This document shows, piece by piece, positions 17,564-26,591 of a stretch of 64,000 bases of DNA (position 1 is the first letter of the stretch; every line of letters begins with the position of its first letter). The stretch covers positions 434,001 to 498,000 of the forward strand of contig NZ_JARHTP010000007.1 of assembly GCF_029223485.1 (NCBI RefSeq), in the 5' to 3' direction. The notes beneath the pieces are model-generated. The model searched no databases. It had not been told where the DNA came from and saw only the letters and a program-made list of their open reading frames with translations. Made by a program: the position numbers and the translations under genes. Source of the stretch: Streptomyces coacervatus (GTDB lineage Bacteria > Actinomycetota > Actinomycetes > Streptomycetales > Streptomycetaceae).

Positions 17564-18574
17564 ATGCCACTCAAGGCCTACGGCGTGCTGATCGCGCGCG
17601 CGGTCGACACCCGGCGCGAGGGCGCCACCGGCACACCGCACTATCAGATCCATCTCCAGGACGACGGCGGCACGCACTACCGCGCCGCCGTCAATGTCCT
17701 CTCCCAGGAGCGGCCCTCCGAGCTGCTGTACCTGGTCGACGAGGACTTCCGGCACCCCGTCACGGACCGCCTGGACGGCCTGCCGAGCGGCTGGAACACC
17801 CTGCCGCCCGGCCCCGGCGGCCCGAACCTCGACTTCGTGCGCGGCAACCTCTTCGACCCCGCGAAGCTGCGCACCCTGCCCCCGGACCGCTCCGGCCCCG
17901 ACAACGACCTGGCCGACCTCCTCGACCACTACGTACGCCGCGCGGTCGACGACACCGCGGCCCGGCTGTACGTCTTCGGTGAGCGCTTCGGCCCCGAACC
18001 CACCGTCAGGGACAAGGTGTTCGGCTTCCTGCCCGGCAACGGCGTCCACGACATCCACATGAACCAGGGCAACAGCCGCAAGTTCCAGGGCGACGACGGT
18101 GTCTGGCAGGACGGCGGACTGCTCCTGCACTTCCCGGCGCAAGAGCGCTGGGTCGGCATCTTCCTCGCCTTCCAGAGCCAGTCCTGGCACACGGACGACG
18201 TCACCGGACACGCCCTTGACGACGTCGACGGCAACCGTCCGCAGCCGGGCGCCCAGCCCGTCCGGATCGTCGCGGCGCTGGTCAACCCGGTCGGCCCGGC
18301 CCCCGAGTCGGAGACGGTGACCCTGCTCAATGCCTCGCCCGCCCCCGTCGACCTGACCGGCTGGCACATCGCCGACCGCCTGGGCCAGGCCTCCCCGGTG
18401 CCGCCCGGCGCGCTCGCCGCAGGCGCCAGCCTGCTCGTCCCCCTCACCGGCGGCGCCCAACTCGGCAACCACGGCGGGGAGATCACCCTGAAGAACGCGG
18501 ACGACCTCAAGGTGCACGGGGTTTCGTACACCGCGGAGCAGGCGGCCCGCGAAGGCTGGTCCGTGGTGTTCTGA
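17564..18574 (+). CDS. DUF2278 family protein with C-terminal lamin-tail-like domain
   Basis: A 336-residue protein. I use ATG 17564 (MPLKAYGVLIARAVDTRRE), preceded by GGGGGAAG; the frame also has an upstream ATG at 17465. The N-terminal ~220 residues match DUF2278 (YukJ-like), with YGVLIARAVD, HYQIHLQD, NVLS and the His-rich GVHDIHMNQGNS. From ~residue 240 an LTD-like immunoglobulin domain follows (VTLLNASPAPVDLTGWHIAD, ITLKNADD). There is no signal peptide. The function is unknown. Confidence 0.75.
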   Translation: MPLKAYGVLIARAVDTRREGATGTPHYQIHLQDDGGTHYRAAVNVLSQERPSELLYLVDEDFRHPVTDRLDGLPSGWNTLPPGPGGPNLDFVRGNLFDPAKLRTLPPDRSGPDNDLADLLDHYVRRAVDDTAARLYVFGERFGPEPTVRDKVFGFLPGNGVHDIHMNQGNSRKFQGDDGVWQDGGLLLHFPAQERWVGIFLAFQSQSWHTDDVTGHALDDVDGNRPQPGAQPVRIVAALVNPVGPAPESETVTLLNASPAPVDLTGWHIADRLGQASPVPPGALAAGASLLVPLTGGAQLGNHGGEITLKNADDLKVHGVSYTAEQAAREGWSVVF

Positions 18575-18682
18575 CCCCACCCGAAAGTCCCGTACCGCAT
18601 GCGGAAGCCCTCTATCGCACTCGCACACCCGTACGGCAGCATGAGCCCCACCCCGTACCACCGCCGGCCGGGAGGGTGTCCC

Positions 18683-19909
18683 GTGGACCGTGAACTGCAC
18701 GGCAGGCTCGACGAGTTGCAGCGCCACCCCTATCCGCACTACGAGCGGGCACGGCGCGCCGACGGGCTGACCTACGTGGCCGAGCTCGACGCCTGGCTGG
18801 TCGCCCGGGACGCCGACGTACGGGAAGTCCTGCGCCGGCCGGAGGACTTCTCGTCCGGGAACGCCCTGATTCCCGATGTTCTGCCCCCGCCCGCCGCGCT
18901 CGCCGTCCTCGGCGGCGGGTTCGGCGGGCGGCCCGTCGTCGTCACAGCCGATGGCGCACTCCACCAGCAGTTGCGCGCGCCGATCGTCCGAGGGCTCTCG
19001 CCGGCCCGGGTCGCGGCCGCACTGCCGTACGCCGCCGAGCGGGCCGCCGCCCTGGTCGACGCCTTCGTGAAGGACGGGCACGTCGAGCTGATGTCGGCGT
19101 ACGCGGGGAAGCTGCCCGGCGAGGTCATCGGCCGCATCGTCGGCCTCGACCCCGCCGATGTGCCCGCCGTCGTACACGGCGGCCGTCGCGCCGAGGAGTT
19201 ACTGTTCCGCCCCCTGGAAGAGGACGAGCAGGTCGCCGCGGCCGAGGATGTGGTCGCGATGCAGCACATCCTCGACCGGTACGCCCGGGAGCGGCACGCC
19301 GAGCCCCGCGAGGACCTCTGCACGGAGCTCGTCACGTCGGTCGTCGGAGAGGGCGAAGGCGAGGGTGAGCTCACCCTGGAACACCGGCACGAACTCGTCG
19401 CGCACCTCCAGAACCTGCTGATCGCCGGGCATCTGACCACGACCGCCCTCATCGGCACCACCGTCCTGCATCTGCTCCGGCACCCGGGCCAGTGGGAGCT
19501 GCTGTGCGCCGAGCCGGGGCGGATCCCGGCGGCCGTCGAGGAAGCCGCCCGCTACGACGGCGCCCTGCAGGGTTTCCGCCGTATCACCACCGGCCCGGTC
19601 ACCCTCTCCGGCACCGAACTCCCCGCCGGGGCAACGCTGTTCGTGGCCTTCGGTGCGGCCAACCGGGACTCCGCCCGCCATCCCCGCCCGGACGAGTTCG
19701 ACATCACCCGCCCGCCGGGACGCCATCTCGCCTTCGGCCTCGGCGTGCACAGCTGCCCCGGCTCCCAGCTGGCCCGCGAGCAACTCCGCCTCACCCTGGA
19801 GGAGTTGACCCGCAGGCTGCCGGGACTGCGACTGGCGGACGACCGTCCGGTCACCATGCGGCCGACGATGATTCACCGTTCGCCGCAGGCTCTGAACCTG
19901 ACCTGGTGA
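18683..19909 (+). CDS. Cytochrome P450
   Basis: A 408-residue P450. The GTG at 18683 is chosen because GGAGGG ends 6 nt upstream; in-frame ATGs at 18599 and 18641 lack ribosome sites. The heme loop is FGLGVHSCPGSQLAREQL with Cys358. The I-helix reads IAGHLTTTALIG (A248-G249-H250-L251-T252-T253), so the usual acidic residue of AGx(D/E)T is Leu. An ExxR-like EEAARY and a PERF-like region are present. It stands alone with no ferredoxin gene, and the substrate is unknown. Confidence 0.85.
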   Translation: MDRELHGRLDELQRHPYPHYERARRADGLTYVAELDAWLVARDADVREVLRRPEDFSSGNALIPDVLPPPAALAVLGGGFGGRPVVVTADGALHQQLRAPIVRGLSPARVAAALPYAAERAAALVDAFVKDGHVELMSAYAGKLPGEVIGRIVGLDPADVPAVVHGGRRAEELLFRPLEEDEQVAAAEDVVAMQHILDRYARERHAEPREDLCTELVTSVVGEGEGEGELTLEHRHELVAHLQNLLIAGHLTTTALIGTTVLHLLRHPGQWELLCAEPGRIPAAVEEAARYDGALQGFRRITTGPVTLSGTELPAGATLFVAFGAANRDSARHPRPDEFDITRPPGRHLAFGLGVHSCPGSQLAREQLRLTLEELTRRLPGLRLADDRPVTMRPTMIHRSPQALNLTW

Positions 19910-19915
19910 GTCACT

Positions 19916-20005
19916 GCACCGTCCGCGACCGGGATGCCGAAGTCGGGGGTGCCGTCCGCCCTCCAGTAGATCTTCTGGATGCGGGTGCGGCGGTTTCGAA
20001 CGCGG
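19916..20005 (-). pseudogene. Remnant of a GH43-type arabinosidase C-terminus
   Basis: Read on the minus strand, this stretch encodes RIQKIYWRADGTPDFGIPVADG. The W-x-ADGTPDFG-x-PVADG pattern is the usual end of family 43 glycoside hydrolases in Streptomyces. No catalytic domain is present. A well-formed minus-strand promoter lies just upstream (20023-20051), as if the body of the gene had been deleted between its promoter and its last codons. Confidence 0.45.
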
Positions 20006-20022
20006 TTCGTGATTCCGGCCGA

Positions 20023-20051
20023 AGATAAAAGTGTGAGCATGTTCCCGTCAA
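20023..20051 (-). promoter_or_regulatory. Vegetative-type promoter, orphaned
   Basis: On the minus strand TTGACG (20051-20046) and TTATCT (20028-20023) are separated by exactly 17 bp, near consensus for the major sigma factor. The spacer contains AACATGCTCAC. It points at the GH43 remnant and no intact gene. Confidence 0.5.
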
Positions 20052-20130
20052 CGATTTCGTCACCCCGCTTTACACTCACTTGGCCCTGAGTCGGGGTGGT
20101 CTCTCGGCTTCCGGTGGGAACCTCGCTGTC

Positions 20131-22110
20131 ATGGGCCCCATGTCCGCCAACGACCGTGTCCCCGGCCGAGCCGAGCCGCTCGGCTACCGCCTCAAGAGCC
20201 TGCTGCTGGGGCCGCCGCTGGCCACCGCGCGCATGCGCCAGGAGAGGCTCGGCAACCGCACCGCCCTCGGCGTGCTGGCCTCGGACTGCATCAGCTCCTC
20301 GGCCTACGGCAGCGAGGAGATGCTGCGGGTCCTGGTCCCCGTGGTAGGGGCCGCCGCGTTCACGCTGCTGATGCCGGTGACCGGCGCGATCCTGTGCGTG
20401 CTGGTGCTGCTGACGCTCTGTTACAGCGACGTCGTCATGATCTACACCCGGGCCGGCGGCTCGTACGTCGTCGCCCGGGAGAACCTGGGCCCCGACATCG
20501 CCCAGGTCGCGGCGGTGGCGCTGCTCGTCGACTACGTCGTCACGGTCGCCGTCCAGGTGTCGGCCGGCACCAACGCGATCATCTCCCTCGCGCATCTGAC
20601 CGGCGGCGGCTGGACCGGCCTCGACCACCTCCAACTCCCGGTCAGCGTAGGGGTGGTGGGGATTCTCGCGTACGGGAATCTGCGCGGGCTGCGGGAGGCC
20701 GGGCGGATGTTCGCGGCGCCCGCGTATCTGTTCATCGGCGCGGTCGGGCTGATGCTCGCCGTCGGCGTGGGCCGCTGGGCGTTCGGCGATCTCCCGCACG
20801 CCGACGTGCACGCCGCCGGGGCCGTGCCCCTCGGCACCCAGGGGAACGGCTGGCTTTATGGAGCATCACTGTTCATGGTGCTGCGCGCCTTCGCCAACGG
20901 TGGCTCCTCGCTGACCGGTCTGGAGGCGATCTCCAACGGGATCTCCGTGTTCCGCGAGCCCCAGGGGCGCAACGCCCGCCGCACGCTGATCGCCATGAGC
21001 TGCGCGCTGGGCGTCCTCGTCCTCGGCGTCTCCGGGCTCGCCCACCTCACCCATGCGATCCCGTACGTCGACGGCACCCCGACCGTCCTCGCCCAGGAGG
21101 CCCATCTGGTCTTCGGCAGCTCCTGGGCGGGCTGGGCCGGACTCGTCCTCGTGCAGCTGGCCACCGCGCTGATCCTCTACACCGGCGCCAACACGCCCTT
21201 CACCGGCTTCCCGTACCTGGCCAGTTTCGTCGCCGAAGACCAGTTCCTGCCGCGGCAGCTGACCCGGCGCGGACACCGGCTCGCCTTCTCCAACGGGATC
21301 ATCACGCTCTCCGTGGTGGCACTGGCCCTGCTCCTGGTCACCGACGCCAGCGTGGACCGGCTGGTCGCGCTGTATGCGATCGGCGTGTTCACCGCGTTCA
21401 CCATGGCGGGCGCCGGTCTGACGGTCTATCACCTAAGGCGCCGGGAGCGCGGCCGGATCTGGAAGGTCGCCGTCAACGCGTCGGCCGCGGTGGTCTCGGC
21501 GGCCGTGGTACTGATCTTCGCGGTCACCAAGTTCACCGAGGGCGCCTGGCTGGTCGTGGTGGTCTTCCCGCTCGGCGTGTGGACGCTGATCCGCATCAAC
21601 CGCGAGTACCGGGCCGAGGCCACCGCGCTGCACTCCCTGCCGCCCGCGGAGGAGAGCGACCGCGCGCACTGGCGCCGGCACATCGTCCTGGTCCTGGTCG
21701 ACGCCTTCGACCCGGCGGTGTTCCAGGCCCTGCGGTACGCGCACGAGGTGCGGCCCGACGAGGTGCGGGCCGTACATGTCGCCGTCGACCGTCCGCGCGC
21801 CGAACGCCTCACGGCCCGCTGGCAGGCGACCGACGCCACCGACGTCTCGCTGGAACTTGTCGACTGCCCGGACCGCAGAGTCGTCCGCGCCCTGACCGAA
21901 CTGGTCTCCGCGACCACGGCCGACGGAGACACCGCCCTCACCCTCCTCCTCCCGCGCCGCGCCTACCCCAGCCTCCTGGGCCGCCTCCTGCACCGCGGCA
22001 CCGCCGAACGCCTGGCCCACGCCCTCGGCAGCCTCGCGGCCGTGGCGGTAACGGTCCTGCCGTACGCCGTCGGCGAAGCCCGCAGGGCGGACGAGGGGTC
22101 GGTGGGTTGA
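20131..22110 (+). CDS. APC-superfamily amino acid permease
   Basis: About 659 residues. ATG 20131 and ATG 20140 are both possible; the frame opens at 20080. The cytoplasmic start YRLKSLLLGPPLATARMRQERL leads into DCISSSAYGSEEML (the SS-AYxTEE motif of this APC branch). About 12 membrane helices follow to residue ~490. A soluble C-terminal domain (~510-659) contains VLVDAFDPAVFQALRYAHEVRPDEVRAVH, similar to a universal-stress-like domain. The substrate is not predictable. The gene's 3' end is part of a tandem array. Confidence 0.85.
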   Translation: MGPMSANDRVPGRAEPLGYRLKSLLLGPPLATARMRQERLGNRTALGVLASDCISSSAYGSEEMLRVLVPVVGAAAFTLLMPVTGAILCVLVLLTLCYSDVVMIYTRAGGSYVVARENLGPDIAQVAAVALLVDYVVTVAVQVSAGTNAIISLAHLTGGGWTGLDHLQLPVSVGVVGILAYGNLRGLREAGRMFAAPAYLFIGAVGLMLAVGVGRWAFGDLPHADVHAAGAVPLGTQGNGWLYGASLFMVLRAFANGGSSLTGLEAISNGISVFREPQGRNARRTLIAMSCALGVLVLGVSGLAHLTHAIPYVDGTPTVLAQEAHLVFGSSWAGWAGLVLVQLATALILYTGANTPFTGFPYLASFVAEDQFLPRQLTRRGHRLAFSNGIITLSVVALALLLVTDASVDRLVALYAIGVFTAFTMAGAGLTVYHLRRRERGRIWKVAVNASAAVVSAAVVLIFAVTKFTEGAWLVVVVFPLGVWTLIRINREYRAEATALHSLPPAEESDRAHWRRHIVLVLVDAFDPAVFQALRYAHEVRPDEVRAVHVAVDRPRAERLTARWQATDATDVSLELVDCPDRRVVRALTELVSATTADGDTALTLLLPRRAYPSLLGRLLHRGTAERLAHALGSLAAVAVTVLPYAVGEARRADEGSVG

Positions 22111-22497
22111 GGCGACGGGTACGCGGCCGGCCCCTCCGGCAGGTGCTTGCGCGCCGGGGGCGACACGGCCCGCACGGCGCCTGCCCCGGCCTCCTGGGCT
22201 GCCTCCTGCACGTGGGCACCGCCGAACGTCTGGCTCACGCCCGTAGGTCCTGCCGTACGCCGTCGGCGAGGCCCGCAGGGCGGACGAGGGGTCGGTGGGT
22301 TGAGGCGGCGGGTGCGCGGCCGGCCCCTCGGGCAGGTGTTGCCGCGCCGGGGGCGACACCTCCCGCACCGCGCCTGCCCCAGCCCCTGCACCGCGGCACC
22401 GCCGAACGCCTCGCGCACGCCCTCGGCAGCTTCCCGGCCGTGGGATGACACGGCGGGTGCGCAGATGGCCCCCGCCGCAGGCACTTCCGCGCCGGGT
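21951..22497 (+). repeat. Degenerate tandem triplication of the permease 3' end
   Basis: Three consecutive diverged copies of about 218, 193 and 136 bp start at 21951, 22169 and 22362. Each begins CCCGCxCxGCGCCTxCCCC and contains GGCACCGCCGAACG. Each also has a form of CGCGCCGGG. Copy 1 encodes the last ~53 residues and stop of the permease. Copies 2 and 3 are non-coding, carry indels, and fill nearly the whole gap before the next gene. Confidence 0.75.
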
Positions 22498-22560
22498 ACG
22501 AATCGGTCTCGATCCCGCCCGCGGCTTGGGCACCCGGAGCCGTCCCGTAATCATGTGGCC

Positions 22561-23679
22561 ATGCACCGGCCGCCGCCCCGCCTCCACGCCCCCGACTGGT
22601 TCACGGCCGACGACTCGGCCCTGAATGTCGCGCTCGTGTACCCGATGCAGGGCCCCGCCGGTATCTTCGGGCCCACCTGCGAGGCGTGTGCGCGGCTCGC
22701 CGCGGAGGAGATCAACAAGGCGGGCGGGGTGCTGGGGCGGGAGCTCAGGCTGCTTGAGGTGGATGGCGGTGCTGCGCCCGGGCAGGTTGCCGAGGAGGTC
22801 GAGGCCCTGGTGTCGACGGGGGTCGTGCAGGGCGTCACCGGCTGGCACATCTCCTCCGTACGGCAGGCGGTCGCGCCGCGCATCGCGCACCGGGTGCCGT
22901 ACGTCTACACGGCCCTGTACGAGGGCGGCGAGCGCACCGAGGGCGTCTTCATGACCAGCGAGACGCCCGCCTGGCAGCTGCTGCCCGCGATGCGGCTGCT
23001 CGCCGAGACCCGGCGGGTGCGGCGCTGGTTCGTCGTCGGCAACAACTACGTCTGGCCGCGCCGCACGGCCCGCGCGGCCCGCCGCTATGTGCGCGAGTGC
23101 CGGGGCAGGGTCTGCGGCGAGGCCTATCTCCCGCTGGGCGCCGAGGACTTCGGCGAGGTGCTGCGGCGCATCGAGCACGCGGACGCCGACGCCGTGCTGA
23201 TGCTCCTGGTCGGCAGCGACGCGGTCCGCTTCAACCGGGCCTTCGCCGCCGCCGGGCTCGATCAGCGCTGCCTCAGACTGAGCACGCTGATGGACGAGAA
23301 CATGCTGCTGGCCAGCGGCCCCGAAGCCACCGCCGACCTCTTCAGCACGGCCGGCTTCTTCAGCTCGCTCGCGGACCGCAACAGCATGGACTTCCACGGC
23401 AGTTACGCCGACCGGTACGGAGCCGACGCCCCCGTCCCCGGCAGCCTCGGCGAGTCCTGCTACGAAGGCGTCCTCCTCCTCGCCGCCCTCATCGAACGCG
23501 CCCGCACCGTCGACGTGTCCGCGATCGGGGCGGCCGCCGAGGACGTCTCCTACGAGGGCCCGCGCGGACTGATCGGCCTCGACGGCCGGCATGTGCGCCA
23601 GCGCATCTACCTCGCGCAGGCGGACGGGCTCGACTTCACCGTGCTCGGCCAACTCCGTTCGCCGCACGACCTGTTGTGA
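22561..23679 (+). CDS. AmiC/UrtA-like periplasmic-binding-fold protein without signal peptide
   Basis: A 372-residue type I binding-protein fold, homologous over its whole length to urea/amide-binding proteins: VALVYPMQGPAGIFGPTCEACARLAAEEIN, then GVTGWHISSVRQAV, PYVYTALYEGGE and FVVGNNYVWPR. There is no signal peptide or lipobox, so it should be cytoplasmic, like the amide sensor AmiC. It lies just upstream of the urt genes on the same strand. I infer that it senses urea or short amides. No Shine-Dalgarno precedes ATG 22561, and GTG 22555 is an alternative. Its 3' end overlaps the MarR gene. Confidence 0.75.
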   Translation: MHRPPPRLHAPDWFTADDSALNVALVYPMQGPAGIFGPTCEACARLAAEEINKAGGVLGRELRLLEVDGGAAPGQVAEEVEALVSTGVVQGVTGWHISSVRQAVAPRIAHRVPYVYTALYEGGERTEGVFMTSETPAWQLLPAMRLLAETRRVRRWFVVGNNYVWPRRTARAARRYVRECRGRVCGEAYLPLGAEDFGEVLRRIEHADADAVLMLLVGSDAVRFNRAFAAAGLDQRCLRLSTLMDENMLLASGPEATADLFSTAGFFSSLADRNSMDFHGSYADRYGADAPVPGSLGESCYEGVLLLAALIERARTVDVSAIGAAAEDVSYEGPRGLIGLDGRHVRQRIYLAQADGLDFTVLGQLRSPHDLL

Positions 23680-24103
23680 CCTCGCCGTCCCCGTCCAGGG
23701 CGTCGCCCAGCCGGGACAGCAGGGCCCGCAACTGCTCGTCGTCCTCCCGCCCGAGCAGCGGCGCCAGCTCCCCCCGGACATCGCGATCGAGCCTGCGCCA
23801 GAACTCCGCCCCACGGGGCGTGAGTTGGGCGAGGATACGGCGGCGGTCGGCCGGATCGGTGCGCCGGTACACCCAGTTCTGATCGACGAGCTGGTCCATC
23901 AGTTTGGTCAGACTCGGCGGCGGCAGAAAGGCACAGTCGGCTATGGCCGTCATGTTGTGCCCCTGGCCGTCGGCAAGCAGTGCGAGCACCCGCCACGCCT
24001 CCAAGGAGCACCCCGACTCGTCCAGTACGTGCTGCAACCGGCGGGTGGTCAGACGCTCGGCCCGGGTCAGCAACTGGAGCAGGTCCTGGGGCCGGGTCGC
24101 CAT
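23636..24103 (-). CDS. MarR-family transcriptional regulator
   Basis: A 155-residue MarR protein started at ATG 24103 behind GAGGAG. The winged helix spans ~35-100: LEAWRVLALLADGQGHNMTAIADCAFLPPPSLTKLMDQLVDQNWVYRRTDPADRRR. The wing DPADRRR is typical. It is divergent from urtA, so it probably regulates the urea transporter and/or itself. It overlaps the convergent AmiC-like gene by 44 bp. Confidence 0.85.
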   Translation of the reverse strand: MATRPQDLLQLLTRAERLTTRRLQHVLDESGCSLEAWRVLALLADGQGHNMTAIADCAFLPPPSLTKLMDQLVDQNWVYRRTDPADRRRILAQLTPRGAEFWRRLDRDVRGELAPLLGREDDEQLRALLSRLGDALDGDGEVTTGRAANGVGRAR

Positions 24104-24219
24104 CGCACTCCTCGAATCAACGGGTCCACGGAGGGTGTTGAACAGCGTACCCGCGATCACCGCGAGCCGTAATTAATGCTTCCCCTGGGAAGTATTCGCA
24201 ACTGTTCATCAATCGCTGC

Positions 24220-24235
24220 GAAACGCGGGGGAAAC
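24220..24235 (+). promoter_or_regulatory. Candidate GlnR box upstream of urtA
   Basis: GAAAC-GCGGGG-GAAAC (24220-24235) fits the actinobacterial GlnR half-site arrangement (GTnAC/GAAAC-n6-GAAAC). It lies 118 bp upstream of urtA. Nitrogen control of urea uptake would make biological sense. Confidence 0.5.
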
Positions 24236-24352
24236 AGCACCGGCGCAGTCTGTGGACCGCGCTCCCGCAGCTCAACCACCAAGTGCGCCCCCGCATTTCC
24301 CCTCCCGAATTCACGATCTCTTTTCATTTGCCTTCGGGCAAGGAGGTATTGC

Positions 24353-25606
24353 ATGTCCGGGCTCAGCCTCAGCAGACGCGGTCTTCTGGCCGGCGCCTCC
24401 GCCCTCGGCGCGTCCGCCGCCCTCACCGCGTGCGGCGCCAAGACCGGCACCGAGACGTCGTCCGGCGCCGGCGCCAAGGCGGACACCTCCGGCAGCACCG
24501 TGAAGGTCGGTCTGCTGAACTCGCTCTCGGGCACCATGGCCATCAGCGAAGTCACCGTCCACAACGCGCTGTTGCTCGCCGTGAAGGAGATCAACGCGGC
24601 GGGCGGCGTCCTGGGCAAGAAGCTGGGGCCCGTCAGCCAGGACGGCGCCTCCGACTGGCCGACGTTCGCCGAGAAGGCGGAGGCCCTGATCAAGGACGAC
24701 AAGGTCGTCGCCACCTTCGGCTGCTGGACCTCGGCCAGCCGCAAGGCCGTGAAGCCGGTCTTCGAGCGTTACAAGTCGCTGCTCTACTACCCCGTGCAGT
24801 ACGAGGGCCTGGAGGAGTCGCCGTACATCTTCTACATCGGCGCCACCACCAACCAGCAGATCGTGCCCGCCCTCGACTACCTCAAGAAGCAGGGCCTGAC
24901 CCGGCTCTACCTGGTCGGCAGCGACTACGTCTTCCCGCGCACCGCCAACAAGATCATCAAGGCGTATGCGAAGGCCAAGGGCATGAAGGTGGTCGGCGAG
25001 GACTATGCGCCGCTCGGCTCCACCGAGTTCAGCACCATCACCAACAAGGTGAAGGACGCCGGCGCGGACGCCGTGTTCAACACCCTCAACGGCGACAGCA
25101 ACGTGGCCTTCTTCAAGGAGTACAAGTCGGCCGGTCTCACGGCCAAGAGCCTCCCCGTGCTCTCCGTCTCAATCGCCGAGGAGGAGGTCAAGAGCATCGG
25201 AACGCAGTACCTGGAAGGCCAGTTGACCGCCTGGAACTACTACGAGACCACGCCGGGCGCCGCGAACAAGAAGTTCGTCGCCGCCTACCAGGCCGCCTAC
25301 GGCAAGGACAAGCCGACGTCCGACCCGATGGAGGCCGCGTACATCTCCGTCTACCTCTGGAAAGAGATGGTCGAGAAGGCGGGCTCCTTCGACGTCGCCA
25401 AGGTCAAGGCGGCCAGCGACGGCATCACCTTCGACGCCCCCGAGGGCAAGGTCACCGTCGACGGCGCCTCCCAGCACGTCTACAAGACGGCCCGGATCGG
25501 CAAGGTCGGCTCCGACGGCCTGATCGAGGAGGTCTGGAACTCGGGCAAGCCCATCAAGCCGGACCCGTACCTGAAGGGCTACGACTGGGCCTCCGGCCTG
25601 TCCTGA
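24353..25606 (+). CDS. urtA: Urea ABC transporter, substrate-binding lipoprotein
   Basis: A 417-residue binding protein with a clear AAGGAGG site before ATG 24353. The N-terminus SLSRRGLLAGASALGASAALTAC is a Tat-type lipoprotein signal, with lipobox LTAC and Cys27. The mature part starts VKVGLLNSLSGTMAISEVTVHN. It contains CWTSASRKAVKPVFERY and LLYYPVQYEGLE, diagnostic of UrtA rather than leucine-binding proteins. It is the first gene of a complete urtABCDE operon. Confidence 0.92.
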   Translation: MSGLSLSRRGLLAGASALGASAALTACGAKTGTETSSGAGAKADTSGSTVKVGLLNSLSGTMAISEVTVHNALLLAVKEINAAGGVLGKKLGPVSQDGASDWPTFAEKAEALIKDDKVVATFGCWTSASRKAVKPVFERYKSLLYYPVQYEGLEESPYIFYIGATTNQQIVPALDYLKKQGLTRLYLVGSDYVFPRTANKIIKAYAKAKGMKVVGEDYAPLGSTEFSTITNKVKDAGADAVFNTLNGDSNVAFFKEYKSAGLTAKSLPVLSVSIAEEEVKSIGTQYLEGQLTAWNYYETTPGAANKKFVAAYQAAYGKDKPTSDPMEAAYISVYLWKEMVEKAGSFDVAKVKAASDGITFDAPEGKVTVDGASQHVYKTARIGKVGSDGLIEEVWNSGKPIKPDPYLKGYDWASGLS

Positions 25607-25706
25607 GTCCTCGCTCGCCCCGCGCGGAACCCGGCGCCACCCGCGCCGGGTTCCGTCCCGCGCCCGCACCCCGTCCCCTCCACACGGAGCCCTACGGAGC
25701 CGCTTC

Positions 25707-26591
25707 ATGACGGTCGTCCTCAGTCAAACCTTCACGGGCATCAGCATCGGTGCCGTCCTGCTCCTCATCGCCCTCGGCCTGACCCTCACCTTCGGTCAGA
25801 TGGGCGTGATCAACATGGCGCACGGCGAGTTCATCATGGCCGGCGCCTACACGACGTACGTCCTGCAGAAGTCCATCAGCAGCGCCGGCGTCTCGCTCCT
25901 GGTAGCCCTGCCGCTCGCGTTCCTCGTCGCCGGAGCGATGGGCGCGCTGCTCGAATGGCTGCTGATACGGCGCCTCTACACGCGCCCGCTGGACACCCTG
26001 CTGGTCACCTGGGGCGTCTCCCTCATGCTCCAGCAGCTGGCCCGGGACGTCTTCGGTGCCCCCAACGTCCAGACCGCCGCCCCGGACATCCTGACCGGCA
26101 ACATCTCGGCGGGTGGAGTCACCTTCGCCAACAACCGCCTGTTCATACTCGGGTTGGCCCTGCTCTGCGTCCTCGGTCTCACCCTCGTCCTGCGGTTCAC
26201 CCCGCTCGGCCGCCGCATCCGGGCCGTCGTCCAGAACCGCGACCTCGCCGAGGTCTCCGGCATCGCGACCGGCCGGGTCGACCGGATCACCTTCTTCATC
26301 GGCTCGGGCCTCGCGGGTGTGGCGGGCGTCGCGCTCACCCTGGTCGGCCCGATCGGCCCGACGATGGGCACCAACTACATCGTCGACGCCTTCCTGGTCG
26401 TGGTCGTCGGCGGCATCGGCCAGCTGAAGGGCAGCGTCATCACGGCATTTGCGCTGGGTGTGCTGCAGTCGGTCCTCGAATACTCGACGACGGTCAGCGT
26501 CGCCAAGGTCGCCGTGCTGGTGGCGATCGTCGCCTTCCTCCAGTGGCGACCCCAGGGCCTGTACACACTGCGCACCCGGAGCCTGGCATGA
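25707..26591 (+). CDS. urtB: Urea ABC transporter, permease UrtB
   Basis: A 294-residue branched-chain/urea-type permease with about 8 membrane helices. It contains LTFGQMGVINMAHGEFIMAGAYTTY near the N-terminus and VVVVGGIGQLKGSVITAFALG near the C-terminus, both standard LivH/UrtB motifs. A 100-bp spacer with a GC-rich palindromic stretch separates it from urtA. Its stop overlaps the urtC start (ATGA). Confidence 0.92.
   Translation: MTVVLSQTFTGISIGAVLLLIALGLTLTFGQMGVINMAHGEFIMAGAYTTYVLQKSISSAGVSLLVALPLAFLVAGAMGALLEWLLIRRLYTRPLDTLLVTWGVSLMLQQLARDVFGAPNVQTAAPDILTGNISAGGVTFANNRLFILGLALLCVLGLTLVLRFTPLGRRIRAVVQNRDLAEVSGIATGRVDRITFFIGSGLAGVAGVALTLVGPIGPTMGTNYIVDAFLVVVVGGIGQLKGSVITAFALGVLQSVLEYSTTVSVAKVAVLVAIVAFLQWRPQGLYTLRTRSLA

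Noticed and set aside
21433..23814. 793-codon minus-strand frame across the tandem repeats
   Set aside because: It is antisense to the permease and AmiC-like genes and only stays open because the repeats are GC-rich.
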